DNA of 64,000 nucleotides from Pseudothioglobus sp905182815 (GCF_048087625.1 NZ_CP159805.1:868001-932000); one strand, 5' to 3'; positions 18,861 through 27,809 are shown, counted from the stretch's first letter. The notes: a model not told the origin generated them from the letters alone. Program-made: numbers and translations.

Positions 18861-19238
18861 TTACTCTTTTTCTCTTACGAAAAAATTAAATAATAGAATT
18901 ATTGCTACAAAAAAAAGTATCAATAGCACAAGGATTCCTTGGTCTGACATAAAGTACTTTTCAATAGAAGCAACGGTTTTATTCATTGTTACACTCTCGT
19001 CACTAGTTTGAGTGCTTAGTGCAGGCTCTTTCTTACTGGTCTCTGCTTCTATAACTTCTTCTACATTTTCATCAATCTGCGCCTCAACTAACTCATCTTC
19101 CTGAAGGAAATTTGGGGTTTCATCATAATCTTCATTCAGAGAGTTTAAAGGAAGTACTTGGTCTCTATCATCACCTCCAGCAAAAGAGAAGCTGACAAAA
19201 AAGAAAGATACAAATAGGAATAAAAGTATTTTTTTCAT
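18861..19238 (-). CDS. Hypothetical protein with signal peptide and C-terminal membrane anchor
   Basis: The 125-residue product has a signal peptide (MKKILLFLFVSFFFVSFSFA), then about 70 acidic residues rich in Glu, Asp and Ser (EEVIEAETSKKEP), then one hydrophobic helix near 100-119 (GILVLLILFFVAIILLFNFF) and a short charged end. It is therefore predicted to be a single-pass inner-membrane protein with a disordered acidic periplasmic segment. I do not recognise a family. It converges on psuG with no gap and is divergent from the zinc-ribbon gene. Confidence 0.6.
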   Translation of the reverse strand: MKKILLFLFVSFFFVSFSFAGGDDRDQVLPLNSLNEDYDETPNFLQEDELVEAQIDENVEEVIEAETSKKEPALSTQTSDESVTMNKTVASIEKYFMSDQGILVLLILFFVAIILLFNFFVREKE

Positions 19239-19352
19239 AGAGCTTACAATGATATACCTTTTAGATAAAAATAATAAAAATTCTGTATGATAAATTAAGA
19301 ATAATTTGATGTAATTCTGTTACTATATTAATTAATTAAATCGGAGAAAATT

Positions 19353-19544
19353 ATGGCAACTTATGAATGTAGTAATTGTGGAATGGGCGTTAATGCAACC
19401 TGCGCTAAATGTGATGAGCCACTTGTAGATGGCTTACTTAAGCTAGATGATGGCGGTGAAGTTCAAATCTCTGAGTGTCCAAATGGCCACGGAAAAATAA
19501 AATCACCAATGTGCTGTGGTAATGATATGAGCTGCGCGATTTAA
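19353..19544 (+). CDS. Small cysteine-rich zinc-ribbon-like protein
   Basis: This is a 63-residue protein with two Cys pairs at the start (C6-x2-C9 and C17-x2-C20 in YECSNCGMGVNATCAKC) and more Cys/His near the end (ECPNGHGK, MCCGN, SCAI). It very likely binds one or two metal ions. The gene has a good ribosome site (CGGAGA) and its own terminator 25 bases after the stop, so it is a single-gene transcript. I do not know a function. Confidence 0.7.
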   Translation: MATYECSNCGMGVNATCAKCDEPLVDGLLKLDDGGEVQISECPNGHGKIKSPMCCGNDMSCAI

Positions 19545-19568
19545 AAGCATTTTAAAGCTATTCCAATG

Positions 19569-19598
19569 ACCCCTAGTATTAGTAATACTAGGGGTTTT
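19569..19598 (+). terminator. Intrinsic terminator after the zinc-ribbon gene
   Basis: ACCCCTAGTATT, a three-base loop AGT, then AATACTAGGGGT followed by TTTTATTTATT. The 12-base stem is perfect, which makes this one of the strongest terminators in the window. Confidence 0.92.
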
Positions 19599-19628
19599 AT
19601 TTATTAATAATTTAGACCATTCATCTCT

Positions 19629-20462
19629 ATGAAAAGTTTACTTGCTCCAGAAGAAATTAAACATTTTAAGCGTGATGGTGCAGTCTTAATAAAAGGTAAA
19701 TTTGATAAACAATGGCTAGACAAGCTAAGAAGAGGCATTGATGAAGATATCAAAAATCCCAGTCCAAGGTTTGAAAGGCACACCAAAGATATAAATGCAC
19801 CTGGTTACTTTGAAGATTTCTGGACCTGGGATCTTTATAAGGACTTTAAAGACTTCGTTTTTAACTCACCAACTGCAAAAATAGCATCCGAGCTCTTGGA
19901 AGCTAAAAAAATAAACTTAGTAATGGACAACTGGTTTTTTAGAGAAGCGGGATCAAAGTCTGGCGCTCCATTTCATCACGACATCTCCTACTTTGATTTT
20001 GAGGGCTCAATGTGTGTTCTTTGGCTTCCACTAGAACCTGTATCAAAGGAAGAGGGAATTGCTTGGATTAAAGGCTCCCATCTTTGGGATAAGCTGTTCA
20101 TTAGAACGCGATTCAATGAAGGACATCTTGTAGATGGAGAGGCTGGCATTGTCAATGGCAAAACTTATGATATTACGCCAGATATTCTTAATAATAAAGA
20201 TGATTATGAATTTCTTCAGTGGGACCTTGAACTGGGAGATTGCATCTTTTTTGATATGCGAACGCTCCACGGAAGCTTAAATCAAGTAACGCCAAAAAAA
20301 GATATTCATCGATACACCTTAAGAATGGCTAAAGAGGGCTCTATGATTGAATATCGAGGTGATTGGGCCCAAGAAGAAAGAGCAATAATGGAGGCAAATG
20401 GGTATCAAAATGGGGATGATTTGGATGGCAAAATGTTTCCAACTTTACATGAAGAAATATAA
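19629..20462 (+). CDS. Phytanoyl-CoA dioxygenase family (PhyH) oxygenase
   Basis: This Fe(II)/2-oxoglutarate oxygenase of 277 residues hydroxylates an unknown small molecule. The iron ligands are visible: H116-x-D118 in PFHHDISYFD and the distal H214 in MRTLHGSLNQ. An arginine downstream (R228 or R232) would bind 2-oxoglutarate. Family landmarks GIAWIKGSH and LELGDCIFFDM are also there. It stands alone between a terminator and a convergent DUF2306-like gene. The substrate cannot be inferred. It is quite different from the second PhyH gene near 35 kb, so the two are not recent duplicates. Confidence 0.87.
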   Translation: MKSLLAPEEIKHFKRDGAVLIKGKFDKQWLDKLRRGIDEDIKNPSPRFERHTKDINAPGYFEDFWTWDLYKDFKDFVFNSPTAKIASELLEAKKINLVMDNWFFREAGSKSGAPFHHDISYFDFEGSMCVLWLPLEPVSKEEGIAWIKGSHLWDKLFIRTRFNEGHLVDGEAGIVNGKTYDITPDILNNKDDYEFLQWDLELGDCIFFDMRTLHGSLNQVTPKKDIHRYTLRMAKEGSMIEYRGDWAQEERAIMEANGYQNGDDLDGKMFPTLHEEI

Positions 20463-20485
20463 TTATGCATCACTTAGGATTAACA

Positions 20486-20905
20486 TTAGCTTAAAAGCTT
20501 ACTGTTAAATAACAACTCTCCTAGAAAGCGCCCAGGCATTAGCGTAAAAAATCCTGCAATTATTAATCCACCAAAATAAAGATAAATCATTAAATAACGA
20601 TGTTTTTTTGTTTCACCTTTTTTTATTGCAATATAGGCTGCTGGGCAGGTATAGATCGTCAATACACATAATAAATGTATAAGCCCAAAATGATTTAAAA
20701 GCAATCTTGGACCAGCAAATGCCGGAATAAATAGGGCAATAGATGCGGTTATAAGCATCAATAGTAAGTAGATTTTTCCAAGGAATTTATGCTGAGTAGA
20801 GCCTTTTTGCCTAATCATCATATAGGTTCCAATTGCAAATGCAGGCAGAATTGTTGCTAGATGCGCATACACAAGTGTGTAATAATTTAAAGGGTACTCA
20901 ATCAT
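20486..20905 (-). CDS. DUF2306-like four-helix membrane protein
   Basis: The product has 139 residues with four hydrophobic helices. Conserved-looking features of the DUF2306 family are the HKFLGKIYL motif after helix 1, the GLIHLLCVLTIYT helix, the KKHRYLM motif and the final FGGLIIAGFFTLMPGR. The histidines at helix ends hint at haem or metal binding, but this is not shown. It lies 34 bases downstream of the class V PLP enzyme gene on the same strand and could be the last gene of that operon. Confidence 0.72.
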   Translation of the reverse strand: MIEYPLNYYTLVYAHLATILPAFAIGTYMMIRQKGSTQHKFLGKIYLLLMLITASIALFIPAFAGPRLLLNHFGLIHLLCVLTIYTCPAAYIAIKKGETKKHRYLMIYLYFGGLIIAGFFTLMPGRFLGELLFNSKLLS

Positions 20906-20939
20906 TATTAAACCACCAAAAAGAGGCTAATAGCTTTCT

Positions 20940-22187
20940 TTAAATGGTTTTTAAAGCGTTGATCAGGTTGCTAACATCCTCATGGGTGTTGTAGTGAACC
21001 ATACTCGTCCTAACAACGCCATCATCCGTATCAATTCCAAGTGCCTTTAAACAGCGCCATGCATAAAAGTTATCGTTTCGAGTAGCTATGCCTTGCTTAA
21101 CCAGATCGCTACTTAATTCTTTGGAAGATTTATTATTCATAGTGAAGGCAATTGTAGGTGCTCTGTCTTTGTTACTTATTTTGGTTTTTCCTATAAGATT
21201 GATGTCATCTCGAGTGTTAATATAATCCAGCAACGGGTTTGCTATTTCCATCTCATGCTTAGCAATCAGTTCATTAACAGCTTCAATTTTTCCTCTAGTT
21301 GAAGCATCTTGGCCAGGGAAGTGATGTTCATACAAGTTGTTGAAGTACTCATAAACGCCTATTAAACAAGACAATTCTTCATGGTTTGGCCCGCCTGGAT
21401 TAAGTGTGTATGGAACATCTCCTTCAAGAAATTCGTGATTTTGATTAGGTAGCTTATTTAGAATGTCTTTTTTTCCATAAAGAAGGCCAAGGTGTGGGCC
21501 AAACGTCTTGTAGAGACTAAATGCGTAAAAATCGATATCTAAGTCCTTTACATCTGGAAAGCCATGCGGCGCATAAGATACGCCATCACCAACAATATAA
21601 GCATCATACTCATGAACCAATTTTGCAATCGACTTAAGATCATTTATCGAGCCAACAATGTTAGAGCAATGGGTAACAGCTACTATTCTAGTTTTCTCTG
21701 ATAAGAGGGCTTTTAAATCATCAATGTTAAGTTCAGCTGTTTCTGGATTGATTTGCCATTCTTTAATAATCATTCCATGCTCTGCTAGTCTTCGCCATGC
21801 GCCAACGTTTGCCTCATGGTCTTGGTTTGTAACGATGACCTCATCACCTGGCTTAAGGAGGCTTCTCATTGCGTTAGAAAGGACATACATATTCATTGTC
21901 GTTGAACCGCCTATAATTATTTCATCAGTTTTTGCATTGATCATCTCGGCAAAAAGCTTGGTGGCCTGGTCCATATTGTCACCTGCAATAGCAGATGTAT
22001 CAAATTCAGCATAGGGCTGTACTTTGGTAGATGTCATAAAATGGTTTAAGTGCTCTATAACGTTAGTTGGAACGTAGCTTCCTCCCGCATTTTCAAAGAA
22101 TGACCATTTCGAACTTTTAGGGTCACTAAAAGCTGGGAATTGCGCTTTGACGTAATCGACGTCTAATGAGATATTGTTACTTGACAT
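20940..22187 (-). CDS. Class V aminotransferase / cysteine desulfurase-like PLP enzyme
   Basis: This is a 415-residue fold-type I PLP enzyme. The PLP lysine is K227 in YAFSLYKTFGPHLG, with D201 in YIVGDGVSYAPHG binding the pyridine nitrogen. It falls in the cysteine-desulfurase-like group but I do not see the RxGxHC-type active-site cysteine loop of SufS, so sulfur transfer is doubtful; transamination, C-C or C-S lyase activity is possible. It is the second gene behind the GntR-aldolase fusion (41-base gap), which suggests that both act on one metabolite. Confidence 0.85.
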   Translation of the reverse strand: MSSNNISLDVDYVKAQFPAFSDPKSSKWSFFENAGGSYVPTNVIEHLNHFMTSTKVQPYAEFDTSAIAGDNMDQATKLFAEMINAKTDEIIIGGSTTMNMYVLSNAMRSLLKPGDEVIVTNQDHEANVGAWRRLAEHGMIIKEWQINPETAELNIDDLKALLSEKTRIVAVTHCSNIVGSINDLKSIAKLVHEYDAYIVGDGVSYAPHGFPDVKDLDIDFYAFSLYKTFGPHLGLLYGKKDILNKLPNQNHEFLEGDVPYTLNPGGPNHEELSCLIGVYEYFNNLYEHHFPGQDASTRGKIEAVNELIAKHEMEIANPLLDYINTRDDINLIGKTKISNKDRAPTIAFTMNNKSSKELSSDLVKQGIATRNDNFYAWRCLKALGIDTDDGVVRTSMVHYNTHEDVSNLINALKTI

Positions 22188-22228
22188 TGGAGCTCCTTAT
22201 CAAAAAAAAATAATACTACTGAGCAAAT

Positions 22229-23176
22229 CTAATTTTTATAGTCTGCTTCTTCCTTATCTAAAATTCTTTTTAAAGCATCAAAATGCATATCTGATGCGTC
22301 ATATTTTTGCCATTGTGCGGCAGTTTTTGTGGCAATCTCGTGTGATACTTGGTGCAATGCTTTGCCTGTTTGGTAAGCGCCAATGAGCGTTTCACAGGAC
22401 CTCTCAAAATAAAAAAGGTCATCAAATGCTTTGGCAACTTTTTTTGCAGCAGTTAGAACGCCATGATTACCCATTAACATTACCGAGTTATCACCTAATA
22501 TGGTGCTTAATCTCTCTGCTTCTTCGCCAAGACCCATACCGCTATATTCATAATCTATTGATACTTTTTCATAAAAGCGCATTGTATTTTGATCAATCGG
22601 CTTCATAGTTTTATCCTCTAAGCAGGATAAAATTGTTGCGTACTTAGGATGGACATGAAGAATACACCTTGCTTGAGGATTATTTCTATGCAAAGCGCCG
22701 TGAATTGCCCAAGCAGTTGGGTCTGGAGCATTTGGCTTAGACATTGTAGATTCATCATTTGAATCAACAAGAATAAGATCGCTTGCACAAATCTGTGAGA
22801 AGTGCATTCCAATTGGGTTTAAAAGAAATTTAGAGCCATCATCTGAAACTGCTAAACTAAAATGATTTGCAACGGCTTCATGCATATTTAGCCTTGCAGC
22901 CCAGCGAAAAGCTGCTGCAAGATCTGTACGCTCTTTCTTGTAATCATTTTTATTAGCAACTAACTTGGACTGTACGCAAGTTCCTTTTCCATGGTAACGA
23001 CGCAAAATATTGCTATTCTCTAGTTTATCAATTGCCTTTCTAACAGTTCCAACACTAACATTTAATTGTTTTGATAGTTGAGATTCTGATGGAATAAAAT
23101 CGCCAACCATAAGCTCTTCACTTGTTATTTTGGCGTTTATATAATCTATAACGTTTTGGTAAAGCTTTTGATCCAT
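22229..23176 (-). CDS. GntR-type DNA-binding domain fused to a class II aldolase/adducin domain
   Basis: This 315-residue protein is a single open frame. Residues 1-70 are a GntR winged helix (PSESQLSKQLNVSVGTVRKA, then RRYHGKGTCV). Residues 83-310 are a class II aldolase/adducin domain: ERTDLAAAFRWAARL, FLLNPIGMHFSQICASDL, the zinc pair H174 and H176 (HVHP) and the third ligand H238 (MGNHGV). The catalytic Glu of fuculose-phosphate aldolase aligns with A155, as in adducin-like members, so classic aldol cleavage is unlikely. Usual GntR effector domains are FCD or UTRA types; I know of no standard GntR class with this one. It may be a metabolite sensor or an enzyme that regulates its own operon. 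A near-palindrome 35 bases upstream could be its operator. Confidence 0.9.
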   Translation of the reverse strand: MDQKLYQNVIDYINAKITSEELMVGDFIPSESQLSKQLNVSVGTVRKAIDKLENSNILRRYHGKGTCVQSKLVANKNDYKKERTDLAAAFRWAARLNMHEAVANHFSLAVSDDGSKFLLNPIGMHFSQICASDLILVDSNDESTMSKPNAPDPTAWAIHGALHRNNPQARCILHVHPKYATILSCLEDKTMKPIDQNTMRFYEKVSIDYEYSGMGLGEEAERLSTILGDNSVMLMGNHGVLTAAKKVAKAFDDLFYFERSCETLIGAYQTGKALHQVSHEIATKTAAQWQKYDASDMHFDALKRILDKEEADYKN

Positions 23177-23210
23177 GTAGCTTTTATTCTAAACTGTATG
23201 CTCTAAGTAT

Positions 23211-23226
23211 ACTCATATATATGTGT
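23211..23226. promoter_or_regulatory. Candidate operator of the GntR-aldolase fusion
   Basis: ACTCATATATATGTGT is a 16-base near-palindrome with one mismatched pair, in the divergent gap between the fusion gene and pta. It sits 35-50 bases upstream of the fusion gene's start codon. Size and position suit an autoregulatory GntR-type site, and binding here could also affect pta. The alternating AT core lowers specificity, so this is only a candidate. Confidence 0.4.
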
Positions 23227-23309
23227 TAAGTGTGTGCATGAAGATGTCAGTCTATTTAGAATTAAAAAATTTTCGGGTAAACTATGATGAACTTTATTAA
23301 GACAGAATA

Positions 23310-24272
23310 ATGGCGTTATTAGAAGATCTAACCAACAAGGCTAAAGCGAAATTTCCACGTATCTTATTACCCGAATCTAGTGATTCTCGAGTCATAGAGG
23401 CGGCTCACATTCTGACGAGTCAAAAAATTGCTCAAATTGTTCTTTTTGACATAGATTCAGAGCATTCTCTGGGTATAAAGACAATTAATCGTGAAAACGA
23501 AGATTTGAAGGCCAAGTACGCCCAAACCTTGTTTGAAATAAGAAAGCACAAGGGTGTTACTTTAGAGAGTGCTCTTGAAATGATATTAAACCCAACTATT
23601 TTTTCAATGATTGCCCTTCATAGAGGCGATGTTGATGGCGTTGTCATGGGCGCTATAACTCCAAGCCAAGAGGTTCTTAGTAATGCGCTTCGAATTATTG
23701 GCGTTTCTAAAGGCAGTAAACTAGTATCGAGTTTATTTCTGATGGCGTTTGATCAGAATCACAAAATGTATGGTGAAAATATGATTTTTTCAGATTGTGC
23801 AATGAATATTAATCCCAACTCTGAAGAGCTTGCAGAGATAGCACAAAGTGCCTATGAAACGGCAAAATTGTTTTTAAAGGAAGAGCCTAAGATGGCTATG
23901 CTTTCATTTTCAACAAATCAAAGTGCCAATCACTTGGAGGTTGATAAAGTTAAAGATGCAACAGATACCTTAAAGTCTAAGCTTGTAGATGCCCAAATAA
24001 TAGGCAACATTCAGCTTGATGCTGCTCTAGATAATGAGGTCTTAAAAATTAAATATCCTGAGGCTTCATTTACACCACCTGCAAATGTCTTAATTTTTCC
24101 AAACCTTGATGCTGCAAACATTGGCTATAAACTGGTTCAGAGATTTTCAGGAGCCAAAGCAATTGGCCCAATTCTTCAGGGGCTGGCAAAACCAGTTAAT
24201 GACTTATCTAGGGGTTGTAGCGTGGATGAGATAGTTAATACTGTGGTAATTACCGCAAATCAAAGTAGTTAA
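23310..24272 (+). CDS. pta: Phosphate acetyltransferase (short, single-domain)
   Basis: This enzyme interconverts acetyl-CoA and acetyl phosphate. The 320 residues match the single-domain Pta (PTA/PTB family). Motifs include RILLPESSDSRVIEAA near the start, DGVVMGAITPSQEVLSNALR, and the terminal VLIFPNLDAANIGYKLVQR and AIGPILQGLAKPVNDLSRG. No acetate kinase gene is adjacent, so acetyl phosphate may be made or used elsewhere; in taurine- and sulfoacetaldehyde-degrading bacteria Pta serves without it. Divergent from the GntR-aldolase gene and convergent with the ETF-QO gene. Confidence 0.93.
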   Translation: MALLEDLTNKAKAKFPRILLPESSDSRVIEAAHILTSQKIAQIVLFDIDSEHSLGIKTINRENEDLKAKYAQTLFEIRKHKGVTLESALEMILNPTIFSMIALHRGDVDGVVMGAITPSQEVLSNALRIIGVSKGSKLVSSLFLMAFDQNHKMYGENMIFSDCAMNINPNSEELAEIAQSAYETAKLFLKEEPKMAMLSFSTNQSANHLEVDKVKDATDTLKSKLVDAQIIGNIQLDAALDNEVLKIKYPEASFTPPANVLIFPNLDAANIGYKLVQRFSGAKAIGPILQGLAKPVNDLSRGCSVDEIVNTVVITANQSS

Positions 24273-24274
24273 AC

Positions 24275-25894
24275 TTACATTCCAATATAATTTGGCCCAC
24301 CACCGCCTTCAGGAGGCACCCAGTTAATATTTTGTGAAGGATCTTTAATGTCACAGGTCTTGCAGTGAAGGCAGTTTTGCGCATTAATTTGGAAATAATC
24401 TTCACCATCTTTTTCAATTATTTCGTAGACTCCCGCGGGGCAATATCTCTGAGCTGGCTCATCATAGAGTTTTTTATTGTGGGCTAAGGGGATTGACGCA
24501 TCTGTAAGCTTTAAATGAACAGGCTGATCTTCCTCATGATTCGTTCCAGACAAGAATAAAGAGGAGGTAATATCAAAACTCAAAACGTTATCTGGAGCGG
24601 GGTATTCTTTTATAGGCGAAGACTTGCTAAGGCTTAATGAATCGCAATCCCTATTCTCGTCTTTAATAGTTAACGGAAGTTTGTTTCGAAAAATATTTGA
24701 TTCAATAAAGTTATAAGCTGCGCCAAGATAAAAACCAAATTTGTGCATAGCGGCACTAAAGTTTCTAGACTCATAGAGCTCTTTGTAAAGGGCGCTGCTT
24801 TTAAATAGGTCATCAAAATCACAGTTTTCTTCTGAAAGCACTTTATTAATATACTCAGCGGCTAATATTCCAGATTGGAGTGCACAGTGACTACCTTTAA
24901 TCTTACTAGGGTTTAAAGTTCCAGCATCACAGCCAACAATCATGCCTCCATCAAACTCCATTTTTACAAGGGAGTTAATGCCGCCTTTGGTGATTGCTCG
25001 TGCACCATAAGAAACTCGCTTACCAGATTCAAGATATTGCTTAATGGATGGATGCTGTTTAAATTGCTGGAATTCTTGAAAAGGGCTATGACTTGGATTA
25101 CTATAATTGAGATCAACAATTAAGCCAACGGCGATTCTGTTGTTGTCAAAGTGATAGAGGAATCCACCACCAGACGTTCCACCTTTAAGAGGCCATCCCA
25201 TGCTATGTACAACATCACCGGGACTATGCTTATCATTGTCAACTTCCCATACTTCTTTGAAGCCTATAGCAAAGTGTTGAGGAGTTTTTCCCTCGTCAAG
25301 ATTAAACTCTTTTATCAACTTCTTACCTAGGTGGCCTCTTGCGCCTTCTGCAAAAATTGTCTGCTTAGCAAGTATGTCCATTCCAGGCGTATAAGTGCCT
25401 TTTTGATTTCCCTCTTTGTCAATTCCCATATCACCCGTTGCAATACCAATAACTCTTCCACTTTCATCAGTAAGGTATTTTTGGGCAGGAAAGCCTGGAA
25501 AGATATCAACGCCAAGCTCCATTGCTTTCTCAGAGATCCATTGACATAACTCACCAAGTGATATTATGTAATTTCCTTTGTTGTGAAGGCTTTTTGGCAT
25601 TAACCAAGAAGGTATTTTTATACTTTTATTATTGTTAGTAAGCCAGTATAGATCGTCTTTGGCTACAGGGGTCTTAAGTGTTGGGCAGTCCTTGGCATCT
25701 TCAGGAAATAAATCAAAGAGGGTTTTAGGCTCGAATACTGCTCCAGAAAGAATGTGTGAGCCGATTTCGGCACCTTTTTCAAGTAGGCATACCGACAGAT
25801 TAGGATTGAGTTGTTTGAGTTTGCAAGCAGATGCTAGTCCAGATGGACCCCCACCAACAACAACTACATCATATTCAATTGACTCTCTTTCCAT
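24275..25894 (-). CDS. Electron transfer flavoprotein-ubiquinone oxidoreductase
   Basis: This membrane-bound flavoprotein passes electrons from ETF to ubiquinone. It has 539 residues. The N-terminal FAD site is VVVVGGGPSGLASACKL. The middle contains the ubiquinone-binding part (EGARGHLGKKL; GWPLKGGTSGGGFLYH). The C-terminal 4Fe-4S domain has CPAGVYEI and CLHCKTCDI (four Cys), ending WVPPEGGGGPNYIGM. It is the last gene of etfB-etfA-ETF-QO, 11 bases after etfA. With this set the cell can put electrons from acyl-CoA, dimethylglycine or similar dehydrogenases into the quinone pool. Confidence 0.97.
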   Translation of the reverse strand: MERESIEYDVVVVGGGPSGLASACKLKQLNPNLSVCLLEKGAEIGSHILSGAVFEPKTLFDLFPEDAKDCPTLKTPVAKDDLYWLTNNNKSIKIPSWLMPKSLHNKGNYIISLGELCQWISEKAMELGVDIFPGFPAQKYLTDESGRVIGIATGDMGIDKEGNQKGTYTPGMDILAKQTIFAEGARGHLGKKLIKEFNLDEGKTPQHFAIGFKEVWEVDNDKHSPGDVVHSMGWPLKGGTSGGGFLYHFDNNRIAVGLIVDLNYSNPSHSPFQEFQQFKQHPSIKQYLESGKRVSYGARAITKGGINSLVKMEFDGGMIVGCDAGTLNPSKIKGSHCALQSGILAAEYINKVLSEENCDFDDLFKSSALYKELYESRNFSAAMHKFGFYLGAAYNFIESNIFRNKLPLTIKDENRDCDSLSLSKSSPIKEYPAPDNVLSFDITSSLFLSGTNHEEDQPVHLKLTDASIPLAHNKKLYDEPAQRYCPAGVYEIIEKDGEDYFQINAQNCLHCKTCDIKDPSQNINWVPPEGGGGPNYIGM

Positions 25895-25905
25895 TAACTA
25901 GCTTC

Positions 25906-26832
25906 CTAGACTTGATATTCGTTTAATTCTTTTAAAGCGCCAAATAGATCTGTCTGCCATACCAAATCTGCCATTCTAGACATAGGTGCATCAGGATCAT
26001 TATTAATAACAACGATGACCTGTGAGTCCTTCATGCCGGCAAGATGTTGAATTGCGCCAGATATTCCTACAGCTAAGTATAGCTGAGGCGCAACTACTTT
26101 TCCAGTTTGACCAACTTGATAATCGTTAGAGATAAAGCCTGCATCTACGGCAGCTCTTGAAGCGCCAACTGCTGCATCAAGTTTATCTGCTAATTGCTCA
26201 ATCAGAGCAAAATTCTCTTTTGATCCAAGTCCGCGACCACCAGAGACAATTCTTGCTGCTGTTGTTAACTCAGGGCGTTCAGATTGAGATTCTTGGAGTG
26301 AAATAAAGGTTGAGTTTGACTCGGGTATTGTTGATGACAATACTTCAACTTCAGCAGAACCTCCGTCGCCTGAATGTTCAAACGCAGTTGCTCTAACTGT
26401 CATGATAATTGTATCATCTGAAGACTCTACTGTTGCCATAATGTTTCCAGCATATAAGGGCCTTACAAATGTATTGTTTGACTTAATTTCACAGACGTCT
26501 GATATTGGCTGAACATCTAGAAGGGCACCAACGCGCGGTAAAATATTTTTACTGTAAGTTGAAGAGCCTGAAACGAGGTATTTATAACCGCTCATTGCGT
26601 CTGCAATTAGCTTGCTCGCTACCTCTACATTGGCATTCTCAAGCGCATCATCAACAATCATTTTGACTGAGTTGATTCCAGCTAACTTGGATACAGATGC
26701 TGAGTTTGACGCGTCGTTCGTTAGAACCAGCGCGTCAATGCTATCCGAAAGCTGTGAGGCTGCAGTAATAGCCGCTCTGCTACATGCATTTACTTCTGAT
26801 CCGTTGAGTTCAATTAATATAAGTGCTGACAT
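25906..26832 (-). CDS. etfA: Electron transfer flavoprotein subunit alpha
   Basis: EtfA is the FAD-binding half of the soluble ETF heterodimer. It has 308 residues. The C-terminal domain shows the standard FAD site: RIVSGGRGLGSKENF, GASRAAVDAGF, then QVGQTGKVVAPQLYLAVGIS and the closing INNDPDAPM. The ATG overlaps the last base of the etfB stop codon (TAATG), typical coupling. Nothing is missing. Confidence 0.97.
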   Translation of the reverse strand: MSALILIELNGSEVNACSRAAITAASQLSDSIDALVLTNDASNSASVSKLAGINSVKMIVDDALENANVEVASKLIADAMSGYKYLVSGSSTYSKNILPRVGALLDVQPISDVCEIKSNNTFVRPLYAGNIMATVESSDDTIIMTVRATAFEHSGDGGSAEVEVLSSTIPESNSTFISLQESQSERPELTTAARIVSGGRGLGSKENFALIEQLADKLDAAVGASRAAVDAGFISNDYQVGQTGKVVAPQLYLAVGISGAIQHLAGMKDSQVIVVINNDPDAPMSRMADLVWQTDLFGALKELNEYQV

Positions 26833-27592
26833 TACAGAACTCCCATTTGATTTAATTCTGAAAATAACTCTTCAGCAGAACTGATCTGCTTGGAGGCCCT
26901 ATCTTTAGTTCCTGACTCCACAACACTGATAACTTTAATGCGCGGGGATGTATCAATCCCGAGGCTATCTAGCTCGATTGTCTCAAGGGGCTTGGATCTG
27001 GCCTTCATAATATTAGGGAGTGAAGCATATCTAGGCTCATTTAGCCTTAAGTCTACCGTTACAATTGCTGGGAGATTAAGCTTTCTAGTTTCAATTCCTG
27101 AATCTATTTCACGACTAACTTCAACACTACTTGCATCAGAGCTAAGATCGAATTGCGATATAAAAGTACCCAAAGAATAGTCCAAAAGGCCTGATAGGAT
27201 TTGACCCGTTTGGTTATTATCATTATCAACTGCTTGCTTGCCCATTATGATGAGTTCGGCTTCTTCACGCTTAATAATGTTAGCCAAAATTTTACCAACA
27301 TGTAACGGCTGTAAATCAAGTTCAGATTCAGTTTTAATAAAGATTGCACGATCAACGCCCATTGCAAGAGCTGTTCTAAGAGTATCTACAGTTTTATCAG
27401 TGCCAATACTAACCGCAATAGTTTCGGTGGCAGCGCCACTTTCTTTAAGAGTTAAGGCCTCTTCAACTGCAATCTCACAAAAAGGATTCATAGCCATCTT
27501 TGCATTGGTAAGATCAACTTGCTCAGTTTGCTTGTTAACTCGGGCTTGCGTATAGGATCAAGGACTCGCTTGATAGGAATAATTATTTTCAT
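26832..27592 (-). pseudogene. etfB: Electron transfer flavoprotein subunit beta, frameshifted near its N-terminus
   Basis: EtfB binds AMP and completes ETF. The main frame from 27497 (MAMNPFCEIAVEEALTLKES) lacks the usual N-terminus. That N-terminus is encoded just upstream in another frame: ATG at 27592 reads MKIIIPIKRVLDP, and the following YTQARVNKQTEQVDLTNAK joins to MAMNPF if one base is added, or re-read, at about 27554. Repaired, the protein has about 253 residues, the family size. As etfA and ETF-QO are intact, loss of etfB would be costly, so a sequencing error is the simplest reading. The start at 27497 alone would drop the first beta strand of the nucleotide fold. Confidence 0.9.
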
Positions 27593-27809
27593 AGTTGATT
27601 AAATTTCGTTACAAAACTCGCGAATAATACCATATAAATTACCTTTGTCTAGAGCAAGAAAATACAATTTTATTATAACTAAATAGCATAAGGTTCAATG
27701 TAAAACATAGTCTTCTTTTTTGCTCACCATTTCCATTCATATTTGAGATTGCAAGTTATGGCTCAACTAAGCCCGTAAAATACACCCATATTTTTTTTGA
27801 TGCTACCAG

